Assembly (NCBI RefSeq): GCF_900184735.1
Contig: NZ_LT855399.1
Span: 186,001 to 250,000 of the forward strand
Length of the DNA: 64,000 nt
Direction: 5' to 3'
DNA from: Paucisalibacillus globulus
GTDB taxonomy: Bacteria; Bacillota; Bacilli; Bacillales; Amphibacillaceae
Part shown: positions 17,336-25,143 of the stretch, piece after piece
How the letters are laid out: each line of letters begins with the position of its first letter
Numbering within the stretch: position 1 is the stretch's first letter
Notes under the pieces: generated by a model
The model's database searches: none
The model's input: only the letters and a program-made list of their open reading frames with translations
What the model was told of the DNA's origin: nothing
Program-made: the position numbers and the translations under genes

Positions 17336-17704
17336 ATGGGGGATAAGTTAATCAAAATCTCTGTTGTCTATTTTTTAATCGGTGTTTTTCTAGGGTTATA
17401 CATGTCTATAGCACATAATTATATGTTAACAGGCGTGCACGTACATATTAACTTGTTAGGGTGGATGTCGCTTGTGGTAGCCGGTATCCTCTATAAGTTA
17501 TATCCTCATTTAGAAAATACGGCTGTCGCAAAGATTCATTTTTGGTTACATAATCTAGGTCTTCCAGTCATGATGGGTGGTTTGACACTTGTCCTATTAG
17601 GCAATCGTGGAATAGTCGTTTTAGTTTCTATTGGAAGTATGGTTGTTGTTTTAGGAATCGTATTCTTTGTATATAATGTATTAGCTAATTTAAGTAAAAA
17701 CTAA
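17336..17704 (+). CDS. small heme-oxidase-like four-helix membrane protein
   Basis: 122 residues from ATG 17336, set by TTAGGAGGA six bases upstream. Four hydrophobic segments are visible. The motif HVHINLLGW in the second and HFWLHNLGLP in the third contain His residues like those that hold heme in the large subunit of cbb3-type oxidases and nitric oxide reductases. The protein is far too short for an oxidase (about one third), so it is a domain-sized relative. It may bind heme or only keep the fold. No partner subunits are nearby. Confidence 0.75.
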   Translation: MGDKLIKISVVYFLIGVFLGLYMSIAHNYMLTGVHVHINLLGWMSLVVAGILYKLYPHLENTAVAKIHFWLHNLGLPVMMGGLTLVLLGNRGIVVLVSIGSMVVVLGIVFFVYNVLANLSKN

Positions 17705-17706
17705 AA

Positions 17707-17755
17707 TGAAAAGCTGACTCTGTGATGTTACTCTGCATCACTAGAGACAGCTTTT
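17707..17755. terminator. bidirectional terminator between the oxidase-like gene and maf
   Basis: AAAAGCTGACTCTGTGATG pairs with CATCACTAGAGACAGCTTTT. The maf stop codon lies inside the second arm. Confidence 0.85.
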
Positions 17756-18318
17756 ATGTTGAATTTCTTTAATTCTCGAACAACACGTGATATGGGTAGA
17801 CCAACGACATTGAAATAATCACCTATAATTTGTTTTACTAGAACTGCCCCATTACTTTGAATACCGTATGCTCCAGCCTTATCAAATGGGTCCTTAGTTG
17901 AAATATACGCATGGATCTCTGCTTCTGTTAGGGGCCAAAACTCAACTGTTGTTTTTTCCACAAATGAAATTTTCTTGTCTTTGGATACAATGGCTACACC
18001 GGAATAAACATCGTGCTTTTCACCACTTAAATTGGAGAGCATATGGAATGCTTCATCGTGGCTTTTTGGTTTACCATAAATATCTCCTCTATATGCTACG
18101 ACAGTATCTGCAGCCAGAATGACCTCGTGGTCGTTTTGAAAGGGAACATGCTGAGATGCTTTAAGTAAGGCTAGTTTCTCTGCCATTTGAGCAGGTTCAA
18201 TGGTTGTGATGACTGATTCATCCACTGTTTGGTTTCGAATTGTAAATGGAATTTGTGCAAGCTCTAATAATTCTTTTCGTCGGGGTGAGTTAGAAGCTAA
18301 AATTAATTCAGGGATCAA
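17728..18318 (-). CDS. maf: Maf nucleotide pyrophosphatase
   Basis: 196 residues from TTG 18318, with AGGAGG ten bases upstream. LILASNSPRRKELLELA at the N terminus is the nucleotide-binding signature of Maf; ILAADTVVAYRG and FDKAGAYGIQSNGA complete the family pattern. Maf hydrolyses dTTP, UTP or modified nucleotides in the cytoplasm and can delay septation when overproduced. Length is as usual (about 190). In B. subtilis maf sits before radC and mreB; those genes are not here. Confidence 0.93.
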   Translation of the reverse strand: MIPELILASNSPRRKELLELAQIPFTIRNQTVDESVITTIEPAQMAEKLALLKASQHVPFQNDHEVILAADTVVAYRGDIYGKPKSHDEAFHMLSNLSGEKHDVYSGVAIVSKDKKISFVEKTTVEFWPLTEAEIHAYISTKDPFDKAGAYGIQSNGAVLVKQIIGDYFNVVGLPISRVVRELKKFNIKAVSSDAE

Positions 18319-18491
18319 AATAATATATCCTCCTACTAAAATCTAACATAATCTCTTGATACGTTTAGTATACTCAAAATGAGTACAAATTTGAAATAGG
18401 TACGAAGGGAAATAAAAGTTACTATATACATAATCGACAAACTTTGATATTTTAATAATAATGTATTTTATGAATGAAAAGGGGGAGCATT

Positions 18492-18767
18492 GTGCAGACG
18501 CAAGAAACGAATGGAAAAGCAGTTGCTGCTTTAGTACTTGGTATTTTGGCAATTGTAATTCCTTATATTGGATTAATTATTGGAATAGTTGGCCTAGTGT
18601 TGGCTGGTAGTAGCCTTAAAGAAATCACCCTAACGAATCAGGGCGGTAGAGGACTTGCTATTGCTGGAAGAGTAACAAGTATTGTTGGTATTTGTATTTG
18701 GGGAATTATTCTTATCTTTTTAATTATTGGTTTTGTATTAATAGCATCAGATCCATATTATTGGTAA
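18492..18767 (+). CDS. DUF4190 small membrane protein
   Basis: 91 residues from GTG 18492, placed just after GGGGGAG; the upstream ATG at 18474 has no ribosome site. Two hydrophobic segments, LVLGILAIVIPYIGLIIGI and IVGICIWGIILIFLIIGF, flank GSSLKEITLTNQGGRGLAIA. This Gly-rich loop between two helices is typical of DUF4190, a widespread family of unknown function. Monocistronic, with a good terminator. Confidence 0.85.
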   Translation: MQTQETNGKAVAALVLGILAIVIPYIGLIIGIVGLVLAGSSLKEITLTNQGGRGLAIAGRVTSIVGICIWGIILIFLIIGFVLIASDPYYW

Positions 18768-18787
18768 AAAACTTATCAAATATAATA

Positions 18788-18812
18788 GGGGAGCCATTAT
18801 GGCTCCCTTTTT
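18788..18812 (+). terminator. intrinsic terminator of the DUF4190 gene
   Basis: GGGAGCCAT, loop T, ATGGCTCCC, then TTTTTATTT. It overlaps the stop of the converging phosphatase gene. Confidence 0.88.
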
Positions 18813-20865
18813 ATTTGCTCTTCTTATAGGTTATGGTACTATTTTCCTTTAGAAGTAGATTTTGCATAAAGTCATTGGTGATTTTCAATAGTCCAATGTT
18901 GTTTTGATTATGCAAAACCGTACCATCTGGTGCAGACAAATACTTAATTAGTTCATGCCATAATATCCTCTTACTTTGCGCTTTAGGATGTTTTTCGATT
19001 GTTAACTTATTATTGTGGTCACAAGAACGAATAATAGATTTGCTTCTTATACTATACGTTTTCAAGGAGACTACTAGTTTAAGAATTTGTCCCCAAATTC
19101 CAGAAAAACTCATATTATGAATTGGGCTACTTGTAAATTGGTTGATTGTTAAGCGTTTTTTATTTTGACTATAAATAGTAGATCGTACCGCATTAGAATA
19201 GTGGACATCTCCTGACAAAATGATACAAGGGTCAGGTCTCCATCTCAATAAATGTTGGATAAATTGATTAAACCCTTTCCCATTATATTTCCAAGCTTCA
19301 AAATCGAGGGTATAGTGAACAGGAAGTCCTAAAGCTCTTAGAGGGTAAACAAATCGTTTTAGAAAGGATTCGATTATTCCCAATCCATAAAGCGGTGTCG
19401 GTGATACAATAATTAATGGGTCACCTGTTTTCCATCTACTGTTAAACAAGGTTCTTGATACGACACTCCATCCCTTCTTACCAATTAATTGTGGAGCTGT
19501 ATTTCCTTCACGATAGATTGTTCCTACTCTAAGCGGTTTTGGGTGATAATCATATTCCCTCATGGTTCTAATATCCAGAAATAACGCTTTAGGACTTGTC
19601 GGAGTAACAAAACACCAATTCTTCATATTAGGTAGTTGCTCTGTCCATCTATCTGGAAATACTGAATGATTCAGATGATATCTGAAGAAGGAAGAGTAAT
19701 AGGGAAGGTTTGCTTGGAAAGCATTGGGGTCGTTGCCCCAACCTTGAAATAGCCAGTACGCCGCTAGCCCATTCGTAACAGTATGTTTTCCTAAAGTTGT
19801 TAGATTAACACGATCAATCCATTCCTTAGATATATTCCAATCATCGGTAATATCATGATCATCAAATATCATAAAGGTTGGTGTATTTGCTAGAACTCTT
19901 CGGGTAGAGGAAACTGTTGGGATAAATCTCTTTAATTCTTTAAGTTGGGTTCTATATTGCTTTTTTAATCGTTTTATCTCTCTTTTTCTATTTCTTTCAT
20001 TGAGATTTGAAAACATAACATAGTATTCATCATGTTTTATCAGTGTATCAAAATTTGGGAAGCCACTATTATTCTCCCAAAGAGAGGGACTTAAGGTTAG
20101 TAGATACATGGTTGCGTATTCTTGAAACCTGATTAAGTGATTTCCCGCATTATTAGACGTAAAGTTAGCGAAAGTCTCCATAATAAATTGGCGACCATTT
20201 AATTGATCGATTCTTTTGTTAAATGGTGACTTCTTTAGTTCAGGCTCAAGGTCTTCTAGATTGTGTATCTCTTCTCCAATTACCTCTTGGGCTACCTCTT
20301 TTAGTTTATAAAAAAGTGGAACAGCTACGTCATCTGCGTATATTTGATCTCCCATTAGAAATAGGGTGTTGGGCCTTTCTTCAAGATTGAGAGCATTTCG
20401 CTCAATCCTAGCATCTGCTTTTACAATAGCGCTTAGTTTTTTCCCGTGCGGTTTTTGGCAAGAGCCATAAAGAATGTTTGAAGGTTTATCCTGTTGAATG
20501 ATAAATGTCGGATATTGAAGGTTCCCATACACGATATTATCTGGGTTATCTTTGGAGAGTAGACCAAGGTCAGTAAGACTCTTTTGGCCATCCCTATTAG
20601 TAAATGTAATATTGTAACCAAGTAATGTGTCTAGTGGAAAAGAATTAGCTCTCGGAGTTATTTTTAATAGATAGGTGTATAATTGCTTGCCTGAACGAAT
20701 CATCTCAAAATCTGTTTTGGTATCGATTGGACTATAGGTTACTGATTTGCTCTCTAATTCTTCAACCTCATACAGTGATGCTTCCGGTTTTATATTATTA
20801 CTAGTTGTTAGCCAGATGTATACGCAGTTTTTTTCGACGCGCCTTACAATCGGACCTGCTAACAA
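18811..20865 (-). CDS. PhoD-like metallophosphatase
   Basis: 684 residues from TTG 20865. YGSCQKPHGKKL, LFLMGDQIYADDV, MIFDDHDITDDWN and ILSGDVHYSNA are the metal-binding blocks of the alkaline phosphatase D family. No signal peptide is seen, so it may act in the cytoplasm or at the membrane on a phosphodiester; substrate unknown. The start is uncertain: TTG 20865 has no ribosome site, but GGGGGTGA lies seven bases before an in-frame ATT at 20883. Starting there adds six residues, giving KTLPFLLAGPIVRR, which looks like the proper family N terminus. Confidence 0.85.
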   Translation of the reverse strand: MLAGPIVRRVEKNCVYIWLTTSNNIKPEASLYEVEELESKSVTYSPIDTKTDFEMIRSGKQLYTYLLKITPRANSFPLDTLLGYNITFTNRDGQKSLTDLGLLSKDNPDNIVYGNLQYPTFIIQQDKPSNILYGSCQKPHGKKLSAIVKADARIERNALNLEERPNTLFLMGDQIYADDVAVPLFYKLKEVAQEVIGEEIHNLEDLEPELKKSPFNKRIDQLNGRQFIMETFANFTSNNAGNHLIRFQEYATMYLLTLSPSLWENNSGFPNFDTLIKHDEYYVMFSNLNERNRKREIKRLKKQYRTQLKELKRFIPTVSSTRRVLANTPTFMIFDDHDITDDWNISKEWIDRVNLTTLGKHTVTNGLAAYWLFQGWGNDPNAFQANLPYYSSFFRYHLNHSVFPDRWTEQLPNMKNWCFVTPTSPKALFLDIRTMREYDYHPKPLRVGTIYREGNTAPQLIGKKGWSVVSRTLFNSRWKTGDPLIIVSPTPLYGLGIIESFLKRFVYPLRALGLPVHYTLDFEAWKYNGKGFNQFIQHLLRWRPDPCIILSGDVHYSNAVRSTIYSQNKKRLTINQFTSSPIHNMSFSGIWGQILKLVVSLKTYSIRSKSIIRSCDHNNKLTIEKHPKAQSKRILWHELIKYLSAPDGTVLHNQNNIGLLKITNDFMQNLLLKENSTITYKKSK

Positions 20866-21028
20866 AAAAGGCAGTGTCTTAATAGTTTCACCCCCTTACT
20901 AAAGATAGTCTATTCTTATGAAAGTAGGATGATTGTTTTTCTGCCTAGGGAATATTGTGCTAATAAAGTATTCTAATCTACAAATACAGAAAATTTACTA
21001 TATAATAAAAATTAAAGGGAGTGAAACC

Positions 21029-21703
21029 ATGAAACGGCCAAGAATAATATTAAATATTTTTTCGTCGGTGGATGGGAAAACAACTACTGCAAGAGACCGG
21101 AATGTAACAGAGTGGACAGCTAAAGGATTGGACGGAGACGCTCACGAATATACGAACCGACTATATGATGAATTAAATTGTGATGGACTAGTTTCTGGAA
21201 GTGAGACATTAATGGTATTTGGAAATCACTGGGTAGAGTTGGATAGGCCTTTATATGAACCAAAGAAGTCAAAGGCATATATCGTTTTTGATGGTAGGGG
21301 AAGAATTAATTGGTATCAGAGTGATGGGTTACTAGTGGTTACAAGAGAAGACGTATCAAATGATTACATACAGCAACTTAAGGAAAAAGAAATTCCTTAT
21401 ATTCAAGCGGGGAAGGGAGATTACATAGACTTACATCTCGCCCTAGAAAAATTATATGAAAAGGGCTTCAGAAGATTGGGGTTAAATGGAGGTGCTTTAA
21501 TGAATGGTGCTTTTCTAAGGGAAGGCCTGATTGATGAGGTTAGCTTGTTCTTCGCTCCACTGGCAATTGGAGGTTCTAATACGCCTTCTATTTTTGACGG
21601 ACCTGAGCTAGAAACTTTAGATGATGCTGCAAAACTAGAATTATTAGACATGAAGAAACTAAGAGGCGGGACAGTTTGGCTTCATTATCTTGTAAAACAA
21701 TAA
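21029..21703 (+). CDS. RibD C-terminal-like (dihydrofolate-reductase fold) reductase
   Basis: 224 residues from ATG 21029, which has AAAGGGAG upstream; the longer frame has none. IILNIFSSVDGKTTT at the N terminus, GLVSGSETLMVF and RRLGLNGGALMNGAFLREGLIDEV mark the RibD C-terminal domain. That domain reduces a riboflavin precursor with NADPH, but stand-alone copies have other, mostly unknown, substrates. It is followed 15 bases later by the DJ-1 protein and then the glycosylase, so the three form an operon. Confidence 0.88.
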   Translation: MKRPRIILNIFSSVDGKTTTARDRNVTEWTAKGLDGDAHEYTNRLYDELNCDGLVSGSETLMVFGNHWVELDRPLYEPKKSKAYIVFDGRGRINWYQSDGLLVVTREDVSNDYIQQLKEKEIPYIQAGKGDYIDLHLALEKLYEKGFRRLGLNGGALMNGAFLREGLIDEVSLFFAPLAIGGSNTPSIFDGPELETLDDAAKLELLDMKKLRGGTVWLHYLVKQ

Positions 21704-21718
21704 AAAGGAGAATACAAA

Positions 21719-22282
21719 ATGAAGGTATTATTTTTAGCTTATCCAATGTATGCAGATTTTGAAATTGGACATACACTTTACTTTCTAAGAAAACTTGGCA
21801 AGGCTAAGGTGACGACAGCTACTGTAGATGGTAAGCCGGTTGAAAGCCTTGGTGGTATTATCACTCAAGCACAAACCGAGATATCAAATGTGGATCCTAC
21901 GGAATATGATTTGCTTCTAATTTCTGGTGGAGATGGAGTGGCACAGGTTCTGGATGATATTTCAATACAAGAATTTCTAAACGATTACAACAACCTTAAA
22001 AAGCCAATTGCAGCAATATGTGCTTCCTCAACACTACTTGGAAAAGCAGGACTGCTTAAAGGGAGAAAGTTTACTTGTGCTCCAAACACAATGGAGTTGT
22101 TTAGGAATGTTTTTAGTGATGCAGAATATACTGGAAATCGTATAGAAAAAACAGACCATATCATTACGGCTAAAGGAACAGCATTTCCGGAGTTCACCAT
22201 TGCTGTAATAGATCAATTAGGATTATGGAAAAATAAAGAGCAACGAGAAGGAGCATTGAAATTTTGCAAAGGAGAAGTTTAA
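21719..22282 (+). CDS. DJ-1/PfpI family protein
   Basis: 187 residues, ATG at 21719 behind AAAAGGAG. The DJ-1 nucleophile elbow is KPIAAICASSTLLGKAGLL, with Cys near residue 102; LLISGGDGVAQV earlier provides the Gly-rich loop, and GNRIEKTDHIITAKGTAF the C-terminal part. Family members act as deglycases, chaperones, amidases or transcription cofactors; which one cannot be told. Second gene of a three-gene operon. Confidence 0.88.
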   Translation: MKVLFLAYPMYADFEIGHTLYFLRKLGKAKVTTATVDGKPVESLGGIITQAQTEISNVDPTEYDLLLISGGDGVAQVLDDISIQEFLNDYNNLKKPIAAICASSTLLGKAGLLKGRKFTCAPNTMELFRNVFSDAEYTGNRIEKTDHIITAKGTAFPEFTIAVIDQLGLWKNKEQREGALKFCKGEV

Positions 22283-22286
22283 AGCC

Positions 22287-22790
22287 TTGACTGATAAAAT
22301 TTTTGGACTGCCACCAATTGTAACAAAAGATGCAAAAGTTATCATCTTAGGTTCTATGCCAAGTATACTTTCACTTGAGAATCAAGAATATTACGGGAAT
22401 CCACGTAATCATTTTTGGAGGATTATTTATGGGTTGTTTGAAGAAGATATACCGCATACTTATGAGGAAAAAATCGAATTTGTAAAGCGAAAGGGCATTG
22501 CACTTTGGGATACAATTGGAACATGTTACCGAGAGGGGAGTCTAGACTCTTCTATCAAGGGCGAAGAGCCAAATAATATTCCGGGCTTTCTCCAAGAGTA
22601 CCCTTCGATTAAACTCATTGCTTGTAATGGAACTAAATCGTATAAAACCTTAACAAAGTATTTTTCACCAGAGATGCTAGAAGGTAGGCAGGTTATTCAA
22701 CTCCCATCATCTAGTCCGGTTCCAGGTAAGTATAACAAAACATTTGAGGAAAAGCTGGAAATCTGGAAGCAAATACTAAAGTATCAATAG
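22287..22790 (+). CDS. DNA-deoxyinosine glycosylase (UDG superfamily)
   Basis: 167 residues starting at TTG 22287, four bases after the DJ-1 stop, with AAAGGAG about ten bases upstream. VIILGSMPSILSLENQEYYG and NPRNHFWRIIYGL are the active-site region, and LPSSSPVPGKYNK the DNA-intercalation region, of the hypoxanthine-DNA glycosylase branch of uracil-DNA glycosylases. It removes deaminated adenine from DNA. Length is as expected. Confidence 0.88.
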   Translation: MTDKIFGLPPIVTKDAKVIILGSMPSILSLENQEYYGNPRNHFWRIIYGLFEEDIPHTYEEKIEFVKRKGIALWDTIGTCYREGSLDSSIKGEEPNNIPGFLQEYPSIKLIACNGTKSYKTLTKYFSPEMLEGRQVIQLPSSSPVPGKYNKTFEEKLEIWKQILKYQ

Positions 22791-22816
22791 AAAAATATGT
22801 AATTTTCAAAAAAGTG

Positions 22817-22846
22817 TTGTATGGGACATATTCAATTCGGTATAAT
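22817..22846 (+). promoter_or_regulatory. promoter of the antitoxin RNA
   Basis: TTGTAT (22817-22822), 18 bases, TATAAT (22841-22846). Predicted start near 22853. Confidence 0.7.
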
Positions 22847-22852
22847 TGAATT

Positions 22853-23000
22853 TGGGAGTGTCGCGAGCCTAAAAGTAGGGCGAGTCGTAAGCTGCAACTT
22901 ACGACTCGGACAATTTTCGTAGGCTGCGGCGACTTCCGTTCTTGGTGAAAAAGGTAATTATCCTGGTTCCGTATGAGATACAGGGTGATTACTTTTTTTC
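22853..23000 (+). ncRNA. candidate antisense antitoxin RNA of a type I toxin-antitoxin pair
   Basis: A transcript from the promoter at 22817 would end at the terminator 22953-22998, which reads GTGATTAC then TTTTTTTC. It contains a strong hairpin: GAGTCGTAAG (22882-22891) with CTTACGACTC (22898-22907) inside an outer stem GTCGCGAGCCTA/TAGGCTGCGGCGAC (22859-22933). Its 3' portion, about 45-50 bases, is complementary to the 3' end of the toxin mRNA, including its last codons. That is the arrangement of RatA/SR4-type antitoxins in B. subtilis. Confidence 0.65.
22953..22998. terminator. bidirectional terminator shared by toxin and antitoxin transcripts
   Basis: GGTAATTATCCTG pairs with CAGGGTGATTAC. 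On the plus strand it is followed by TTTTTTTC; on the minus strand by CTTTTTC. Both transcripts can stop here. Confidence 0.85.
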
Positions 23001-23075
23001 ACGGGTGTTCACAACTAACAATACAAGTGTTGAGAACATAATCATCAGCTCAATAGTCTTGTCAATCGGTATCAC
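22989..23075 (-). CDS. holin-like type I toxin peptide (28 aa)
   Basis: A GTG start at 23075 with AAAGGGG nine bases upstream gives 28 residues: VIPIDKTIELMIMFSTLVLL followed by VVNTREKK. A Pro-x-Asp start, one hydrophobic helix and a basic tail are the hallmarks of the putative holin-like toxin family (relatives of TxpA and BsrG). The ribosome site is buried in a long hairpin at 23078-23111 (GCTTCA...TCCCC with GGGG...TGAAGC), as in known type I toxins. TATAAT on the minus strand lies at 23166-23171, with a poor -35. The peptide should insert in the membrane. Confidence 0.75.
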   Translation of the reverse strand: MIPIDKTIELMIMFSTLVLLVVNTREKK

Positions 23076-23077
23076 AA

Positions 23078-23111
23078 GCTTCAGCCCCTTTCATGGGGGA
23101 TTTTTTGAAGC
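23078..23111 (-). promoter_or_regulatory. hairpin hiding the toxin ribosome site
   Basis: In the toxin mRNA GGCTTCA...TCCCC pairs with GGGGCTGAAGC, so the GGGG of the ribosome site is double-stranded. This should keep translation low until the RNA is processed or opened. Confidence 0.7.
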
Positions 23112-23447
23112 CGCCGATATGCCAATTTGATAAGTCGGTTCTCCGCCTACAGTATTGTCCACTTTATTATACTACATTTGAAGGGGTCTCGTATCGGGAT
23201 TATTGCGAAATGGTAAAATATTCTCATAATTTTAGGTTGCTACTGAAAAATACCTACCTATAGCGGTTTTAAGAGAAAGTTGTCGTACGAGGGACTATGT
23301 GACTAGAATGTCTGCATAGTTTTTTTTATGCGGTTTTATGAAGTAAAGTATCTCCACTTATCTTAGGCTGGCTAATTTACAATAGATAAAAACTGCGTGG
23401 TAACTAGTTTAATTAAAACAGAATTAGTTATTGGGTATAGCTGTTCG

Positions 23448-23636
23448 ACACCGCTCCGGCAGAATACTCCGCTTTCCGCGGGCCCGGCCTCAGCCTCCTC
23501 GAGGAAAGTTCGCCTCTACGGGGTCTTCGGACACGTGCTATTCCCGCAGGACAAGGAATGCTTCTGCAGCATAAACATCGCACGAAGAAAATTGTTCTTT
23601 ATTTTCGAGGAGTCTCCGTATTCTGCCTGCGCTGGT
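23448..23636. repeat. Bacillaceae-type intergenic palindromic repeat, diverged copy
   Basis: GCTCCGGCAGAATACTCCGC, TTTCCGCGGGC, CAGCCTCCTCG, GGGGTCTTC and GTCTCCGTATTCTGCC resemble the GC-rich element found between genes in many Bacillaceae. About 57 bases (23550-23606) interrupt it compared with the usual CCCGCAGG-AGTCT junction. It has no coding content and is far more GC-rich than its surroundings. Confidence 0.7.
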
Positions 23637-23708
23637 TTTGATCTTCTATTCCTAGGTAGTATTAGATTCTGTTTATTATTGATATGAAAATAAGCTTATT
23701 CACTCTAC

Positions 23709-23875
23709 ACTAGCGAAGGAAATACACGGAGACTCCTGCGGGAGGATAGGCATCGGTGAGACCCCGCAGTGCGTAAGCGCGAGGAGGCTCACCAGCCGCC
23801 CGCGGAAAGCGGAGTGTATTTCCGTAGCGGGTATGAAGCTCTATCCATAATACTTACTTACCGCACAGTTTCTAT
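23709..23875. repeat. GC-rich palindromic repeat, inverse orientation
   Basis: Read on the minus strand it begins ATAGAAACTGTGCGGTAA and continues CATACCCGCTACGGAAATAC, ACTCCGCTTTCCGCGGGC, GGCTGGTGAGCCTCCTCG and GCACTGCGGGGTCTCACCGA. These blocks match the element at 27782-27991 almost base for base. Internal palindromes would make a strong RNA fold. Confidence 0.85.
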
Positions 23876-23901
23876 GAAAAGTACGGTTCGGTCATCTGTA
23901 T

Positions 23902-25002
23902 CTAATTAATTTTAATATGCTTACTACTATCATCTTTATATTTTCGGTAGAAACTTACCATTGGTTCCAATGTGTCTTTTAAATCGGGGCAACTGATGCC
24001 AGACCCCTCTAAATCTCGTATAGTTTCACTGCAGTCGTATGACGAGTGAATCGTGAAGTAATCTAATGCTTCTGCCTCTGCTCGTAACCACTTTCTAATT
24101 GGCTTTAAACGAAGTGATGCCTTAGTTGCTGATAGTGGGATTCTTCCCTTCGGTGTTCTACCTAAATATTCTTCAGTAAGCATTTTCTGCAGTTCCCACA
24201 TCTTGTATGGTTTAGGATCTGTTAAATGATACGTTTTCCCTTCACCTACTGGACGAATGGCCAAATAACTAGTTGCTTTCAGTACATAGTCTGAGGGGAC
24301 GAAATTCCCTTCTGCAGTTCCTTTCCCAAAGTACGGGATGACTGGTAAAAATTTCAATCTGTCTAAAACATTCAACTGAAAATATAAGCCATCAAACTTA
24401 ATGGTCTCTCCAGTTTTAGAATGACCTTTTACAACACCAGGGCGGATAATAGTAGTTGGTATATCTTTCATGATGTCTTGTACAAGTAGTTCAGCTAAGT
24501 ACTTGGTATACTCATAATGATTCCGGAACTCTTGTCCTTTTTTAAGTTCATTCTCATAAATTTTCCCTTCACGTTTCCCGGATACATAGGCCGTACTGTA
24601 GTAAATATAACGTTTAAGATTACGTAGTTTTGTTAGCCACTTGTTTACATTCTTAGTTCCGTTAACATTTACCTCATAGGCGATATCTTTCGGAACTGCC
24701 AAGTCGTAAATAGCGGCTAGGTGAAAGACATGAGTGATTTGTTTTGATAGCGTTTCCAAAATAGCTGTGCCAAGTCCTATGTCTTGTTTAGTAATATCCC
24801 CTTCCACTATTATAAATAGTTCGGTCGAGACACCTGTTTGATTAATAATCTCATCTAGAGTACTTTTAGCAAGCTCCTTTTGGCTGGGTAAGATTAATAG
24901 ATACATATGTTGTATATCATCACGATGATCCTGTATCATCTGTTTTATTAAACTTGATGCAAGAAAACCTGGAAAACCAGTAATAAAAAATGAATAATTC
25001 AT
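23902..25002 (-). CDS. extended SDR / NAD-dependent epimerase-reductase family protein
   Basis: 366 residues. ITGFPGFLASSLIKQM at the N terminus is the GxxGxxA dinucleotide-binding turn; HLAAIYDLAVP and YYSTAYVSGKREGK follow; YEYTKYLAE holds the catalytic Tyr and Lys. TIIRPGVVKGHSKTGETIKFDG resembles the NAD-binding 4/thioester-reductase-like branch that handles fatty acyl or polyketide substrates. AGGGGG precedes the ATG at 25002. It is divergent from the histidine kinase gene 141 bases away. The substrate is unknown. Confidence 0.85.
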   Translation of the reverse strand: MNYSFFITGFPGFLASSLIKQMIQDHRDDIQHMYLLILPSQKELAKSTLDEIINQTGVSTELFIIVEGDITKQDIGLGTAILETLSKQITHVFHLAAIYDLAVPKDIAYEVNVNGTKNVNKWLTKLRNLKRYIYYSTAYVSGKREGKIYENELKKGQEFRNHYEYTKYLAELLVQDIMKDIPTTIIRPGVVKGHSKTGETIKFDGLYFQLNVLDRLKFLPVIPYFGKGTAEGNFVPSDYVLKATSYLAIRPVGEGKTYHLTDPKPYKMWELQKMLTEEYLGRTPKGRIPLSATKASLRLKPIRKWLRAEAEALDYFTIHSSYDCSETIRDLEGSGISCPDLKDTLEPMVSFYRKYKDDSSKHIKIN

Positions 25003-25143
25003 GATATTACCCCCTTACCTTAATAATTCGACAAATACAAACGAATTTCCTTTCTTGTCAAAATTTACATTCTTAATTTGATGTCCTATGTTAAAATAAT
25101 ATTAATATTTTATAAAATTATAAGGCTAGGAAAGTAGGGTATT

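Noticed and set aside
22942-23130. 62-codon plus-strand frame across the toxin gene
   Set aside because: It is the antisense of the toxin frame and terminator and lacks a ribosome site.
23397-23687. 96-codon plus-strand frame
   Set aside because: It runs through the GC-rich palindromic repeat and has no ribosome site; the codons are a by-product of the repeat.
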